Shown: piece by piece, positions 25,498 through 37,208 of the stretch
How the letters are laid out: each line of letters opens with the position of its first letter
Position numbering within the stretch: position 1 is the stretch's first letter
Origin: Procambarus clarkii
Taxonomy: Eukaryota > Arthropoda > Malacostraca > Decapoda > Cambaridae
Assembly (NCBI RefSeq): GCF_040958095.1
Contig: NC_091216.1
Location: 3,086,149-3,150,148 of the forward strand
Length of the DNA: 64,000 nucleotides
Direction of reading: 5' to 3'
Notes under the pieces: model-generated
The model's input: only the letters and a program-made list of their open reading frames with translations
The model's database searches: none
Told to the model about the DNA's origin: nothing
Program-made: the position numbers and the translations under genes

Positions 25498-26686
25498 AAA
25501 TAACCAACAGCTTCATACATCTTTGTATTTTTATACAAATTTTGTATGAACCACAAGTAGTTACTAAAATTACTAACATGTAGATTAAATTATCATCATG
25601 ATTTATATTAAACATATTGCCAGATTCTTCCTAGTGAGAGTGACGACGTGAGGAACGACAGGCAGAAACATGAATTCTTTTCACATTTACTTAGATTTAT
25701 AACAGAGTCCAGTTTATCATTTCTTTTACTAAAAATAGTTACTTACTAATAAGTTTAATTTCGTAGCATACTACTGCTTACTGGAACTCCTTTATTCAGT
25801 TGATATCAAATATTCTAAAGGAAATAATTTTAATGTAAATGATTTCACTTTAATTTCCTCGATTAGCTGCGTGACTTTAATAAAACAATTTATGTTATGC
25901 GAAATAATATTTTAACACAGAAGAATTAAATGTGACATCAATATTCGTCACCATCTCTTCTTTCCTTAGTTAATTACGATATACATATATCCATTTACGC
26001 TCGAGATGTCTATCGAGAGCCGCACATGCTCAATCGGGAAGAGGAAGAAGACGCGAGAACGTGACCAGCCACCACACGACTCGGACGCCATTAGCCACTT
26101 AACTGCGCCAGCTGAGTATTCTCGGTCGGTGGGACACCGCGCCAACCGAGAATTTTTTTTTTGTATTTTTCCATACCAATTCTAAATGTGTGCGAGGTTA
26201 GTTGTGTACGAATGAACTCTTAGGACCTCCAGTGAGAGGCAGCCATCTTGGAAGAAAATCCCAGAATGCCCAGGACTGCTGGCTGGGTTAGTACAGAATG
26301 AGCAACCATGGGTGACGCACACGCCTCTGGCTCCCAAACACCTGTCCGACGAGGTGTTGAAAGATAACGCTCTGTCGGTGAAATTCAAACCTTATTGCTT
26401 GAAGAACATAAGGGTCATAATATTGGTGAAGCTAGGCGCAATAAGGACCAAACACAAAGGTCGGATGCAAGTGATACAGCACCTATGAGGACGATACAGC
26501 GAGTGTATCCAGTTGTAGCTCTGAATGTCACCCTTGCAATCCTATGCTATCTCCAATTTATTTAGATGATACATAGATGAATCGTTTTCTGCGTTCAGTG
26601 ATGATGCATCTGATACAAGTAGCATAGATGAACAATGTTAGCGGCTTCCATGGTGGTGTTTTCCATAGATATTTTCAAGAATGCCT

Positions 26687-26786
26687 GAATCTCTTCCTAA
26701 CTGACGGACACTCTTTGAGGCTAGCTGAATCTCTTTCTGACTGACGGACACTCTTTGAGGCAAGCTGAATCTCTTCCTGTGTGGGA
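26687..26786. repeat. ~47-bp tandem duplication
   Basis: About two copies of a unit containing CTGACGGACACTCTTTGAGG and CTGAATCTCTTCCT, with a partial third start. It is short and local, with no known function. Confidence 0.8.
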
Positions 26787-27609
26787 CCATACAAAGCGAT
26801 CTTTTCAAAACTACCTTATAAATTGATCTTTTCCTATAATCTTTTCAACACTACCTTATGCTTTACAAGCTTGGCTACATACAACCTACAAGTACTAAAG
26901 CCAAGGGTGTACGTGAGTGCGTTATTTGCAAGCACACAGAATGAAGAAACAGGAAGCGAAAATTTATCTGTACCTGGTGCACTGAGAGTGAAGTCGCGCT
27001 GTGCACCATGGACTACTTCCTTGATTATTACTCACTTTCGAAGTACTGAGTGTGTAATACGGTGCATTACTGTGTAAATAGTGTGTGAAACTGTACATAT
27101 TGTAATTTTAGTGAATTTTTAACAAGTAATATTGCGACAATAAACATTTATTGTGGACACATTACTGACACATGTATCACAGTTCCATGGAACATTATGA
27201 ACGTTCTACTGTATACATATTGTAAAGGACACAATTATGCTTCATATACGATAAAAAAACAACAATAAAACCGCATTGGAAATACATAGAACAAATAATT
27301 GAAAATATATTTGTGGCAACACGCGGTGCTTGAATGGCCGGGGAGATCGTGTCTGGGCAAGTCACGCACGGGCAACCAGGCCCTGATGACGTCACAGCGC
27401 ACCTTGCCCACGTCCCCACAGCCAAAGTAAGAGGAATTTTGTCTTTATTTTTACATAGACATGTTCAAGGAAGGGAATTTATCATTTTACGGGGAAACAA
27501 ATTTTTTTGAAACACTTTATTTCATGCGCACAGGAGGAATTTCACAATATACTCTGTGCAGCACGGTGGTTAGTAGTGTGCAACAGAGATCGTTTCGATC
27601 GTGCTTATT

Positions 27610-27642
27610 TCGCTCCCACGACCAGTAGAGTCGTGGGAGCGA
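27610..27642. repeat. 13-bp perfect hairpin
   Basis: TCGCTCCCACGAC (27,610-27,622) and GTCGTGGGAGCGA (27,630-27,642) around CAGTAGA. It is strong and isolated; it could be a small snap-back scar or a structured RNA element. No tRNA or miRNA context is visible. Confidence 0.85.
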
Positions 27643-28515
27643 GTCGGTGCCACGTCATTTGGCACGTCACAGCCGTGTCCCAGAGCTAGTATCTCTGCAA
27701 TTCCATAGTCAACGCCCTTCAAGCAGCAGCTGGAGGACTAAGGATTGCACAGTTCTCTACATCAACGGACACGCGGCTCGGCAACTATTATTTCATTTTT
27801 GTTACCATGTGGCCACAGTTAACATTTAGGCTAGTTGTCGTTAGGCCGTATATAAAATAACAAAATCCCGTGCGTGTCTCCTCTAACAGTTTTATAATCT
27901 AAATAGGCACATTCAAATTTCTGTAGAAGAAATTTACAGTACTTGAACATACATTTGCACAGATATTTGCAGATTTCTATAATGATAATTATACCTTTTA
28001 GGAAGATTTCCTTAATTTAGGAGTACTTATTTTTGTTATGTAGAAGATTTCTACAATATAATTGCCTTCCAGCTCCGAGTCGACGACACCCGAGGTGCTA
28101 GGCTTCCCCACCATCACGTGCAACAATTTGCTCGATGTAACACGTCGTCGGTGGAGCGTGGCAACCGATTACACTTCTTTAGGTTTACAGCTAAACTGTT
28201 CATGTTTATCAGTAGTAATAACTCTGTAGTTACAGTAGTGATCTCCCAAAGAGATCAATTATACTAACCCATTGATTTACCATATACTATTCATTATCCA
28301 GTAGTAAATTGAGGTGCATTTACCTCTAATTAATGTTATATAATCAACCTTATTTACTGTCATAATTTATTTACTCTGGCGAAGAACCAGCGCCAGAATA
28401 ATGCTAGGGATGCATTAATCTTTTAGCATCTAACCCCCAAATTTTGTGCAGGTTAATTTGACTCCCTTTATATAAGAAATACAATTTCACTAAGATCCAT
28501 AGGACACTAGTTCTT

Positions 28516-28907
28516 GACACACAGAAATCACAATTGCGTGATGCATCAAATGAACAAATCCACAAGGGCTGTGATGACGATTCGAACCTGCGTCCGAGAG
28601 CATCCCAGACGCTGCCTAAATCAACTGAGCTACGACATGGTCAAAAGGACTTGAAACCGAAGTTCTACTGAACTTACTGGATCCTGCAGCCTCTCCGAGA
28701 CACAAACCAGGGTTTTGCACAACACCCCCCATGCACTCGAGCTACGTCAATAGACCGTTCTCTATATAGAGAGAACCACAAATAAGGTTTGTGCCTTGAA
28801 AAGGCTACAGGATCCAGTAAGTTCAGTAGAACTTCGGTTTCAACTCCTTTTGACCATGTCGTAGCTCAGTTGATTAAGGCAGCGTCTGGGATGCTCTCGG
28901 ACGTAGA
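28516..28907 (-). mobile_element. tRNA-derived foldback SINE, second copy
   Basis: Same design as 22,604-23,013. A 3' tail (ACACAGAAATCACAATTGCG) and a minus-strand tRNA-like unit lie on the left, and a partial inverted copy on the right stops inside the anticodon region at about 28,907. The centre contains TGCACTCGAGCTACGTCAAT, matching the leader seen before the monomer at 38,150. The right arm is cut by LINE-B sequence. Confidence 0.8.
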
Positions 28908-28949
28908 GTTATGGGCCCCAGCAAGAGCTGAGGGGGGGGGGGGGGGGGA

Positions 28950-31500
28950 AGAAAGGAATAACTACAAGTGACCAGGACGAGCACCAATTGGTTCCTGGAG
29001 ACAAACACAAAGTGGTGTAAACTGTGTAATTAGAAGTTGGAGTTCATGGAAGTTGGCATAACATCCACCAATATTCCACTGAAGAATAGACATTATCAAA
29101 GAGAAAGGACAGTAACAGAGAACAATAAAGAAACAAAGGTAAACAAGAACACAGTTTATTAAAGAATCTCAGGATCAGGGTCAGCAAAATCAGGGTTAGG
29201 GGGCATGGGTAAACTTAGTATGGATGAAGGGAACGGAACGGGAGGGCAGACCATAGGCGGACTGACGGGGGCCGGAGAAGGAGACAACTGAGAGGGGCAG
29301 TCAAGGACAGCTGGAGGGGAGGGGGGGGGGGAGGCAGAAATCAGCGAGTGCACCTCAGCAAGGGCAGCAACCGAGAGAGAATCGGGGGCGAAAGAAACCT
29401 CCATATCTGGGACAGGGGCCCCGACCACTGAAATGGGAGGGGACGTAGTGATAGAGCCAGAGGGAGGGGGCGAGGAAGAAAGCGATACCTTCTTACCCGC
29501 TGGGGAGGAAGGAGAGGAGAGGAGCCAAGCTTACGTTTCTGACTCGAAGAGACAGGCGTTTCAGTAACAACGTACCGGGTAACAGACTCATTGGTCTCAG
29601 CAGGAGAAGAGGAACGGGAGCGAACAACACGAAGATTGCTGGGAGGATGATGGACATCAGCCTGGACAGACAGGTGGCGTGGAGGGTCAAGCGTCTGCGG
29701 GGAGGGTTGGGAGAAAGAGTGGGGGGAGATGGGAAAGAAGACAGAGGAGACATGGTGGACTGGGTAGGAAGGGAGGAAAGTCCAGATGGAGAACCAGGAG
29801 GGAGACCTTTCAGGACAGGATGCAAAGGAATAGGGGAGGAGGTGGAGGGCGTGGTCGGGTTTAAGGCCTGAAAAGATTGTGAGACTGAGGAAGACGGGAA
29901 GGACGAGGAGAGCGCAACACGCGAGCGTAAGATACACCCGCGAAAGGGCTGAGTCAACGAACTTGGCGTCTCGCTTTAGGAAAAGACAGACGATCACGGT
30001 GTTTCAAGTTGAGAACGGCTTCCTCGAGTTTGTAGTGTATACACGAGCGTGAGAAGATAGGGTGGGCCTAACTGCAATTGAGGCAGCGAGCCTGGGGAGA
30101 AGTGCACTCTGACTTGAAATGATCATCGTCCCCACACATGGGCACAGATTGTTACGAACCCGGATCCAGCGTCCGAGCACGGAGTAGTAACGACCGCGCC
30201 ATCTGTGGGTCAGCTCCCGAAACCCCCCGCCAAACGCCGACGACACCTGGTGAGGATGCCGTGTATCAGCTACGAGGGCCAGTTTCCAGTCCCGTTCAGC
30301 ACTCTACACCGCCGCCACTGACCTCTGGTGAGGTGGTGCTCCGACGACAGCGCCATCTATGGTCTGGATACGTCAGGTGTTTGTGCCCGAGCCCGTAAGT
30401 GACGTGTTTTAGTGTCCCAGTTATTGATGACGTGTCTGCTTACAGAGCCGACCTGGGACTGCTGTGATGGAAGTGGAGTCAGTCTACCCGAGGCAGCCAG
30501 TCTCCATACCTTGAACCTTGCTGCAGCTGTTGTGAAGTCGTCCCCCCGGAAGAACACTGTGGTGTGTTAGCCTGCCAGTGGAGTGGCAGTAAAAGGATTT
30601 ACCCGGGACCGACTGTTGGAGACGATCATCCACTGGGGTACTGAAGACAGGAGAGTGATTTGTGGTGTCACACGAGGCTCCTGTCTAGGGCGTTCCCCTT
30701 TTATCGTTCGTGGAGTGGCCGTACCAGCCTTGTTGGCTCAGAACCTGCCAGCAGACCAGCTGGACGTGTGGTTGACGGCCTCCACGGCGGTGCCCCCAGT
30801 GGACATGTGTTTTGGCTGACCTGTGGCCAGGGTAGGCTCAGCTTCTTTGAAGAATTCGTTGTGTGGCCACGAAGAAAGCACCAAGGACTCAGCGCTTAGC
30901 TTCTTGATCCAGAGTCTTCAGCAGAAGACTACATTATGAAGAATCCCCTTGTCAAGTGTTAATATCCCTCCCCCTTGTGTACTCTTTTATTTTATATATT
31001 TAATCGGTGATGGTGAAAATTATAATATTAAGTTCTTAGCTTTCTTTCCCTACTCCCTTTAAGTTACTTGCGTCACGGATCTCATCCCTTGATAGCCACT
31101 ACTGGCTTGGGAACGGATATATATATCTGACTCTAACAACATCAGAGTGAGAACCCCGTTGCGTCCCGAGAGGGTCGTAACACAGATACACAGTACTTGT
31201 GCACTTGAAGACACCGTGCCCAAACTTCCAACACTTATGGCAAAGTCTAGGAGAGGGAATATTCTCCTCAACGTAGCATCTGGTACCCGCAAGAATAATA
31301 GAGGGCGGAATGGGCCCTACTATCCAAGATGATTTTTACAACTCGAAAGGGCTGACGGTGACAACCACGAGGGGGTCGAGTAAACGTGTGCACCTGGAGG
31401 ACAGAATGGCCTTGGACATCGAGGATATGTTTAATATCCTCATGACAGTCTTTGAGGTCCCTAACACCAGTTGCAACATCGTCTTCACCCCATCGGTGAA
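28950..31500 (-). pseudogene. LINE-B ORF1 with zinc knuckles, interrupted by an LTR
   Basis: Read on the minus strand, ignoring the LTR at 30,150-31,182, a gag-like ORF1 shows the first CCHC knuckle CHKCWKFGHGVFKC (about 31,200-31,240). A second, broken CX2C...H...C follows across the insertion, and a third degraded Cys/His set precedes a long Pro/Ser-rich C-terminal half. The nucleic-acid-binding role is established for such LINE ORF1 proteins. Several frame changes make it non-functional. A G run (28,931-28,948) marks its low-coordinate side. The same 3' part of ORF1 recurs at 40,041-40,680. Confidence 0.7.
30150..31182. mobile_element. Solo LTR, 1,033 bp, 5-bp TSD
   Basis: It begins TGTTACGA and ends TCGTAACA (perfect 8-bp inverted termini with TG...CA) and is flanked by CAGAT at 30,145-30,149 and 31,183-31,187. 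Removing it restores the LINE-B ORF1 zinc-knuckle region. No internal gag-pol or second LTR is present, so it is a recombination product of an LTR retrotransposon (5-bp TSD fits Gypsy or BEL types). The AT-rich block near 30,985-31,060 may be the promoter or poly(A) region. Confidence 0.85.
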
Positions 31501-32366
31501 GACGGAAACGGAGCGGGAGTGAGAAGAAAAGTGCTCAAGGAAAAGGTGTTTTAGAACCGTAGGAGGGGTAAAAGCTTTAGTGATGCTACAAAACTGCGGA
31601 AGGGGGACTCTCCACAGGGGCAAAGAAGGAACAACAAGAGTATAAATATTACAAATACGAACTGAAAGAGAATCCTGTAAGCGAGATAACCGGACAGAAA
31701 GACGGAGGTGGTGAAGAGGAACAGGAACCGCAGGAGGGGTAAAAGTTAAAGCACGACAGAGGCGAGAGAAAGGATGTTGCAAGGACCGTGCAAGATAGCG
31801 AAGACGGTAGCAATCATGGCATTCCTGGAGAGATAGGAAGCCAGTGTCAATATACAAGCTGAGGACGGGAGTCGAACGAAAGGCACCAGAACTGAGGCCA
31901 TTAAGTGACCGTGAGTTAAGCGAGTATGATGAATAGGTATCCTTGCTAGAGCCGTTTCCCACTGCCGGTTATGATGGCAGGAGGAAGGCCACGGGGACAC
32001 ACTACTCTTAAGAATACGCAGTTTGTTTCAAACTACAGAAGACGAACAACCCTGCCAACAGGCAAGGATGGAGGAATGATTAACCGGGTAAGCATCTTAA
32101 TAAGGAATACCTTAACAGGAGATGGGACAAGAGCGGATAGCTTCTCTAGCGGCAGCATCCGCAAGTTCATTTAAAGAGACACCAATATGGCTAGGAACCC
32201 AGCATAACTCCATGGATTTAAATTAACTAGAGATAAGAAAAAGCCATTGTTGAATCTACAACGAGCGGATAGACAGGATGAAAGGACCCTGAAGACACGA
32301 GAGTCAACTACAACCACAAAGGAGGATTGAAAATGAGAATGCAGGAGACGGAGAGCATAGAGAATA
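31501..32366 (-). mobile_element. LINE-B 3' pieces (RNase H and RT thumb), rearranged
   Basis: On the minus strand the RNase H late segment (about 32,360-31,920) is followed by the RT thumb (about 31,890-31,560) and then the RNase H start (SVSVFTDG, about 31,510), an order that is not collinear with one element. At about 31,500 it joins the ORF1 described above. The likely cause is recombination between LINE-B copies. No frame is intact. Confidence 0.65.
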
Positions 32367-32545
32367 GCATAAACAAATCAACAAGGGCTGTGACGAGGAT
32401 TCGAACCTGCGTCCGAGAGCATCCCAGACGCTGCCTTAATCGACTGAGCTACAACATGGTAAAAGGACGCAGGTTCGAATCCTCGTCACGGCCCTTGTGG
32501 ATTTGTACATTTGATGCATCACGCACCTGTGATTTCTGTGTGTAA
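32367..32545 (+). mobile_element. tRNA-derived SINE, foldback with short arm
   Basis: A minus-strand tRNA-like unit (32,367-32,460) is joined head-on to a plus-strand 3' half beginning GACGCAGGTTCGAATCC (32,465) and ending with the monomer tail ...GTGATTTCTGTGTGTAA (32,545). Because the tail is on the right, the parent monomer was plus-oriented. It sits at the same LINE-B site (...ATAGCATAAA) as the copy at 22,604. Confidence 0.75.
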
Positions 32546-32877
32546 ACGGGGGCAAGGAGGAAACAATACGAGGAGAAACATTAGAAATACGAACGGAGAG
32601 ATAATCCTGTAAGCGAGATAGCTAGACAGAAAGAGGGAGGCGGTGAAGAGGAACAAGAACCACTGGAGGGGTAAAAGTCAAAGTACGACAGCGACGAGAG
32701 GAAGGATGTTGCAAGGACCGCGCCAGACTATGGACAGTAGCGATCACGGCAGTCCAGTAGAGATAGGAAGATAATGTCAACATACAAGCTGAGGAAAGGG
32801 GGGGGGGGAAGGAAGTCTAACGAAAGTAAGGGCGAAGAGTGAGAATAGCCTATTGACATAGCTCGAGTGCATGGGGG
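32546..32877 (-). mobile_element. LINE-B RT thumb fragment
   Basis: A minus-strand fragment equivalent to 38,590-38,880 (QDSL...SVRL, then ARSLQHPSSR), ending in a G run (about 32,799-32,808). It is non-coding. Confidence 0.6.
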
Positions 32878-32898
32878 GATTTGATTTGATTGATTGTT

Positions 32899-32913
32899 GC
32901 CGCCGAAGGCGGC
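32899..32913 (-). other. C(UUCG)G tetraloop hairpin at the LINE-C 3' end
   Basis: The minus strand reads GCCGCCTTCGGCGGC, a GCCGC/GCGGC stem closed by C-UUCG-G, the most stable RNA tetraloop. It lies 15 nt before the AATC-rich tail, where LINE RTs recognise their RNA. Confidence 0.8.
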
Positions 32914-33243
32914 TAGTTTATTGTGCACCCCATACTCATCCTGTGAGCGGTAGCGCAAAAGCATTACAGAGGGCACAAAAGGTCTTTATCAGACCTCATC
33001 TTAGATTATTACATAAACAATTTCTTCAATCCTTCACACCTTTTAGATACAATGTCAGCTAGTTACAGAGAAAGTGCTATTACAAGAGCTACATATTTAC
33101 AGTAAGTCATCATACATTAATGGTAGGTCTTATCGTTAATACATAATTATTTGGCCAATGGGGATATTACAGAGTCATAGGGGAGCTTCTGTTTATTATT
33201 AGTCCTCACAATACACTACTTGTTTCTGAATCTCATATGTCGT

Positions 33244-34666
33244 TCATCTACTGGAAGCAAAATGTGGGTACAGTGCAAGGATTTCAGGTAATTTATCCGT
33301 GGTAATAAGATAGGTTGCCATATCATACAGAGCGAGCTTAGATCTATCTCTAAAAGGCTCAATTTTACAGCAATCCAAGATATAGTGTTCGAGTGTGTGT
33401 CCCTGCCTATGTCCACACACTTTACACTTTACTTCATCTAGATCCCTATACAAGCCGAACTGCCAGAGATACTTGTAGCCAAGTCTTATACGAGCTGTGA
33501 CAACATCTGTTAGTCTACTGACCTTGTTACTTGCCCCATACACATGTTTTACTTCACACATTTCATTGTGATGAACAATGGACCTACTAGTTCCAGTTTG
33601 CACTGTTCTACTTTCTTCAAATCCATCTAGGAGTTCTCGTCTAATGACACTTTTAAGGGACCTATTTGATAACTCAAGATTCCATTCAATACTGTCTTTA
33701 TTTACTGCAGCCTTAGCAAGGGCGTCAACTTTGTCATGTTCCTGCATGCCAATGTGAGAAGGAATCCACAACATTTTTATATTTACCCTCTTGCTAAGTA
33801 TTCTTACATATCTACGTCTAGCTTCCAAGACAAGCACGTTATTACTTGATTGCAAACTGTTTATTGCTCGTAGTGAGGATAGGGAGTCAAATAATTAAGC
33901 TGTCTACTTCAGTGTTGTCAATAATTTCGAGTGCTACCAGTATCGCTACCAACTCGGCTTGCATTGTGGACGCCCAGTTACTAATTCGGATATTTCTTTG
34001 AATTGTGCTGCCATCGGGCTGATGAGCAATAACAACACTTCCTGCCCTCCCTGTAGCTGTATTGAGTGATCCGTCAGTGTATATGGTCTGTGCAATGTTG
34101 TTTTCAACTTGTATATTGTGAATGTGTTCTATGGTGCTTAATTTAGCAGCAAGCTGAGCATGAGGGTTGCTTGTGATTAGTTTCTTGGTGGGGTATGCAG
34201 GGGTCAGGATGTCAAAAGGTACTATCTGCCAGGGTGGAAGGAAGTGCTGTACTCTTTCATCTGGATATACATCGTGCAGTCCCATCATTTTAATATGAGT
34301 GGCAGTTCTTTGAATCCATTTAGACTCGCTAGTTCCATTTCGTATGTGTTCTAACAGTGCAACTGACACAATGTTGTTTTTGTTATCACACAGCAGCTTT
34401 AGTCCCATCATAAGATTAATTTCAAATATTCTATCTCGAATGCTAAGTATATTTAATTCTTTCCGCATGTTGAGAACTTTGGTAGTTATAGGACAGCCAA
34501 GTATAATTCTGAGTGCTTCATTTTGCATTTTTTCCAGTCTATCAATACTTTTGCCATTCTGCAGGACCAAAGCTGGTGCATGATAGTCTATCAGAGACCT
34601 TATATACGCTAAATACATCATTCTTGCTATTCTAATATTAACACCATATTTCGGGCTGTACCCCAC
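33244..34666 (-). pseudogene. LINE-C RT thumb, RNase H and Cys/His motif
   Basis: The minus-strand reading starts in the RT thumb (IARMMYLAYIRSLIDYHAPA). RNase H follows: first catalytic Asp in TIYTDGSLN, Glu in MQAELVAI, then a frameshift near 33,860-33,890 just before the third acidic position (DSLSS). The late motif is WIPSHIGMQEHDKVDALA. The protein ends with CKVCGHRQGHTLEHYILDCC, a CCHC motif. RNase H degrades template RNA during second-strand synthesis. All key residues are visible, but the frameshift breaks the protein unless it is a sequencing error. Confidence 0.85.
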
Positions 34667-34739
34667 TACAGTTCTGAGAGCCTTGAGTCTGTCTCTTCAT
34701 TGTTGATGTAACTTATTGACTGCAGTTGAGGTACAAGGG

Positions 34740-35981
34740 ACAGAGACACCAAGGTATTTGAAAGAAGAGACTTAGTCTATTGGTATGTTGTCTATCTTAA
34801 GTTTTCGTGGTCCACTTTTGCGGTTGCCAATTTGTCTGTTAAATACCTTAGTTTTAGCAGCGTTGATTACAAGACCAAGGCTCTCACAAGCTGTATGTAT
34901 ACAATTTAAGACTTTGCATTTCGCGGTGGGTTTTAGTATGCACAAGGATGTCATCTGCATAGCTGATAGTGATGTTTGCCGGACTAGTTGGGATTGATTT
35001 TAGTAAAGCATTAATTAGAACATTAAACAAGGTAGGACTAAGTACTCCTCCTTGTGGGGTGCCTAGTTGCATTACTTTAGTTTCACTCTTGTAGCCTTGG
35101 AACAGCGCAGAGGACTTCCGGTTTGTAAGATAGCCTCGTATCCATTGTAATAAATGTCCCCCTATATCCATTCTCGCTAATTCATACATAATCACTTCCC
35201 TATTAGCAATATCAAAGGCATTTTTTAAATCAAGAAATGTTGTGTACTTGTGCCTTTTATCTCCATGAACAGTAAGAAATGTTGTGATACAGTTGTGTAC
35301 ACTTTTACCATGTGTGAAACCATTGATATCAGGTGACATGTGCTCTTTAACTCTATACAATAATCTATTAAGCACCATTCTCTCAAAGGTTTTGCACATG
35401 CAACTGGTCAGTGAGATGGGACGGAAAACATCAGGTTGTCCAGGCTTTGGTACAGGTACCGTAAGACTGGTGGTCCATGATACAGGCAACTGCCCAGTGA
35501 CATAACTGGCATTAAACAATTCTAATAATGGGTTACCGGGTACACGATGTAGGATTCTTAGAATATCATAGGTGATACCGTTCTCACCAGGAGCAGTGCT
35601 CCTGCCCCTGGAGAGGGCTGCATCCAATTCATAATCTGTATATGGAACATCACATTCATCATGTTGCTTGCTCAACATGAAATTTATGAGAGAATTTCTG
35701 TCTGTGGACCTCTCCTGCAATTTCTCCCTAGTGCTAGCTGGTAACATTCCAAGGCTGGAAACCTGAGCCCATTTTGCAATTAACTGATTGGCTTTCTGTA
35801 GCGGGTTTGGGTGTGAAACTTGTCTACTATTTTTACCAATAATTTTGTTTATGCCTTTCCAGGCTTTGCCCAGGGGAGTATGCAGGTTAAGTCCACTAAC
35901 AAAACCCTCCCATTTATTTTGTCTCAGTTCAGTCATTCTCTCCCTTGCCGCTGCAAGCGCGGCCTGAAACAGTTTTAACAT
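34740..35981 (-). pseudogene. LINE-C reverse transcriptase
   Basis: The RT reads, from its N-terminus: APGENGITYDILRILHRVPG, VFRPISLTSCMCKTFERMV, motif A (FLDLKNAFDIANREV), motif B (LGTPQGGVLSPTLFNVLINA) and motif C (SYADDILVHT), then a frame change near 34,884-34,960 into LGLVINAAKTKVF. Motifs A and C keep their aspartates, so catalytic residues are intact. About 365 codons are open. Upstream coding continues toward 36,215, where the SINE insertion cuts ORF2. Confidence 0.85.
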
Positions 35982-36215
35982 TTGAGGAGTTCTAAGGTTC
36001 TTATATGCTTTACCTGTCTGTCTAGCAATTGATTTAAGCTCTTTCAGTTTAGCATCATCATAGTACTGGTTGTGTCTGACCTGTTTACCAGTACTTCTTT
36101 TTGTTTGGCGTAACTCACTATTTTTGATGGCCTCATAGGTATTATTTATGAGGTCATCATAAAACTGTTGTACATTCTCAGGCTCATAATTGTTATACCA
36201 ATGTTCTATGCTATA

Positions 36216-36458
36216 GGTTATCTTGAGATGATTTCGGGGCTTTTTAGTGTCCCCGCGGCCCGGTCCTCGACCAGGCCTCCACCCCCAGGAAGCAGCCCGT
36301 GACAGCTGACTAACACCCAGGTACCTATTTTACTGCTAGGTAACAGGCGCATAGAGTGAAAGAAACTCTGCCCATTGTTTCTCGCCGGCGCCTGGGATCG
36401 AACCCAAGACCACAGGATCACAAGTCCCGTGTGCTGTCCGCTCGGCCGACCGGCTCCC
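36216..36458 (-). mobile_element. tRNA-headed SINE with alternative tail
   Basis: On the minus strand, a tRNA-like head (36,458-36,385; anticodon loop CTTGTGA, T arm GGGTTCGATCCC) is followed by a body nearly identical to the SINE at 11,872 (GTTACCTAGCAGTAAAATAG, CAGCTGTCACGGGCTGCTTC). A different tail follows (GGCCTGGTCGAGGACCGGGC, then CCCGAAATCATCTCAAGATA) that matches 4,888-5,075 and, more loosely, the end of the RT element at 6,160-6,300. It is inserted within LINE-C ORF2. A clear TSD was not found; TATAG-like bases flank it. Confidence 0.8.
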
Positions 36459-37208
36459 TGTCTATAATGCTGTCTATAAAGAATTTTTCTTGCTCTTTCC
36501 TTACTGTTAGCCTGCGTCTACTCAGCTTAGTGCCAGGTAGGTCAACATTAGCCACGTGTATGTTAGCTGTTATGGCTAAATGGTCAGACATTAAGCCATC
36601 CATAATATCAGTCTCATGAGTTGTGTATGACAGGTTAAAGCCAATGCACCTATCTAGGACTCCTCCATATATTTGCGTTGGTTGATTCTTACTGATAATT
36701 TGAACATCATCATATGCATCGAGAAGTGCCAACAATCTTCTCCCGTTGGTGTTTGTAAGTTGATCCCCTAATTGTTTGTGTTTAGCATTTAAATCCCCAA
36801 TTAATATTGTAGAATCAGTATGTGCAAAACTAGGTAGGTCAGTATACAGGAAGAGGCTAGTAGGTGCATAGGCATTCAAAACATTAAGTGTAGAGTTAAA
36901 ACGTGTACCCGGATACCATGATATTGAAACCCCTCTCGTTGTTGGGCGGGGAGTGGCTCATGCGGCAGGGATTTTTTAACATACATAAGACACGTATTTT
37001 TTGATCTGGGATTATAACACTGATAACTAGGCAAATTCTGCGGGGTTTTACCTGCAGGAGTTAGGGTTTCCTGGAGGCAGACAATATCTATGTCTTCAGT
37101 CATAACCTTATGATGGAGATCTGAATACCGTTTTCTAAGAGAAGCAATATTCCAACTGAGTATCTTGATGACACTGTACTTGTTCTTATGAGATTCAGAG
37201 GCCGCCAT
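36459..37208 (-). pseudogene. LINE-C AP-type endonuclease
   Basis: Start of ORF2 (ATG at 37,208, overlapping the ORF1 end by about 14 bases). Visible motifs are ILSWNIASLRKRYSDL (first strand with catalytic Asn), IVCLQETLTPAG (catalytic Glu), then a frame break at about 36,879, NAYAPTS, ILIGDLNAKH (catalytic Asp/Asn) and GLMSDHLAITANI (catalytic Asp-His). All active-site residues are present; one frameshift separates the halves. Confidence 0.85.

Larger units (their letters stand above)
25498..28515. other. No gene recognised
   Basis: A long non-coding stretch. I see a compound hairpin (25,512-25,550: TTCATACA...TTTGTAT/ATACAAA...TGTATGAA), a 47-bp tandem duplication and a perfect 13-bp hairpin (both listed separately), and a T run at 26,153-26,162. 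No RT, transposase or SINE similarity was found. Confidence 0.35.

Noticed and set aside
36200-36480. A target-site duplication for the SINE in LINE-C
   Set aside because: Only TATAG-like bases match, and the flank itself is internally repetitive (CTATAATGCTGTCTATAA), so it is not distinguishable from chance.
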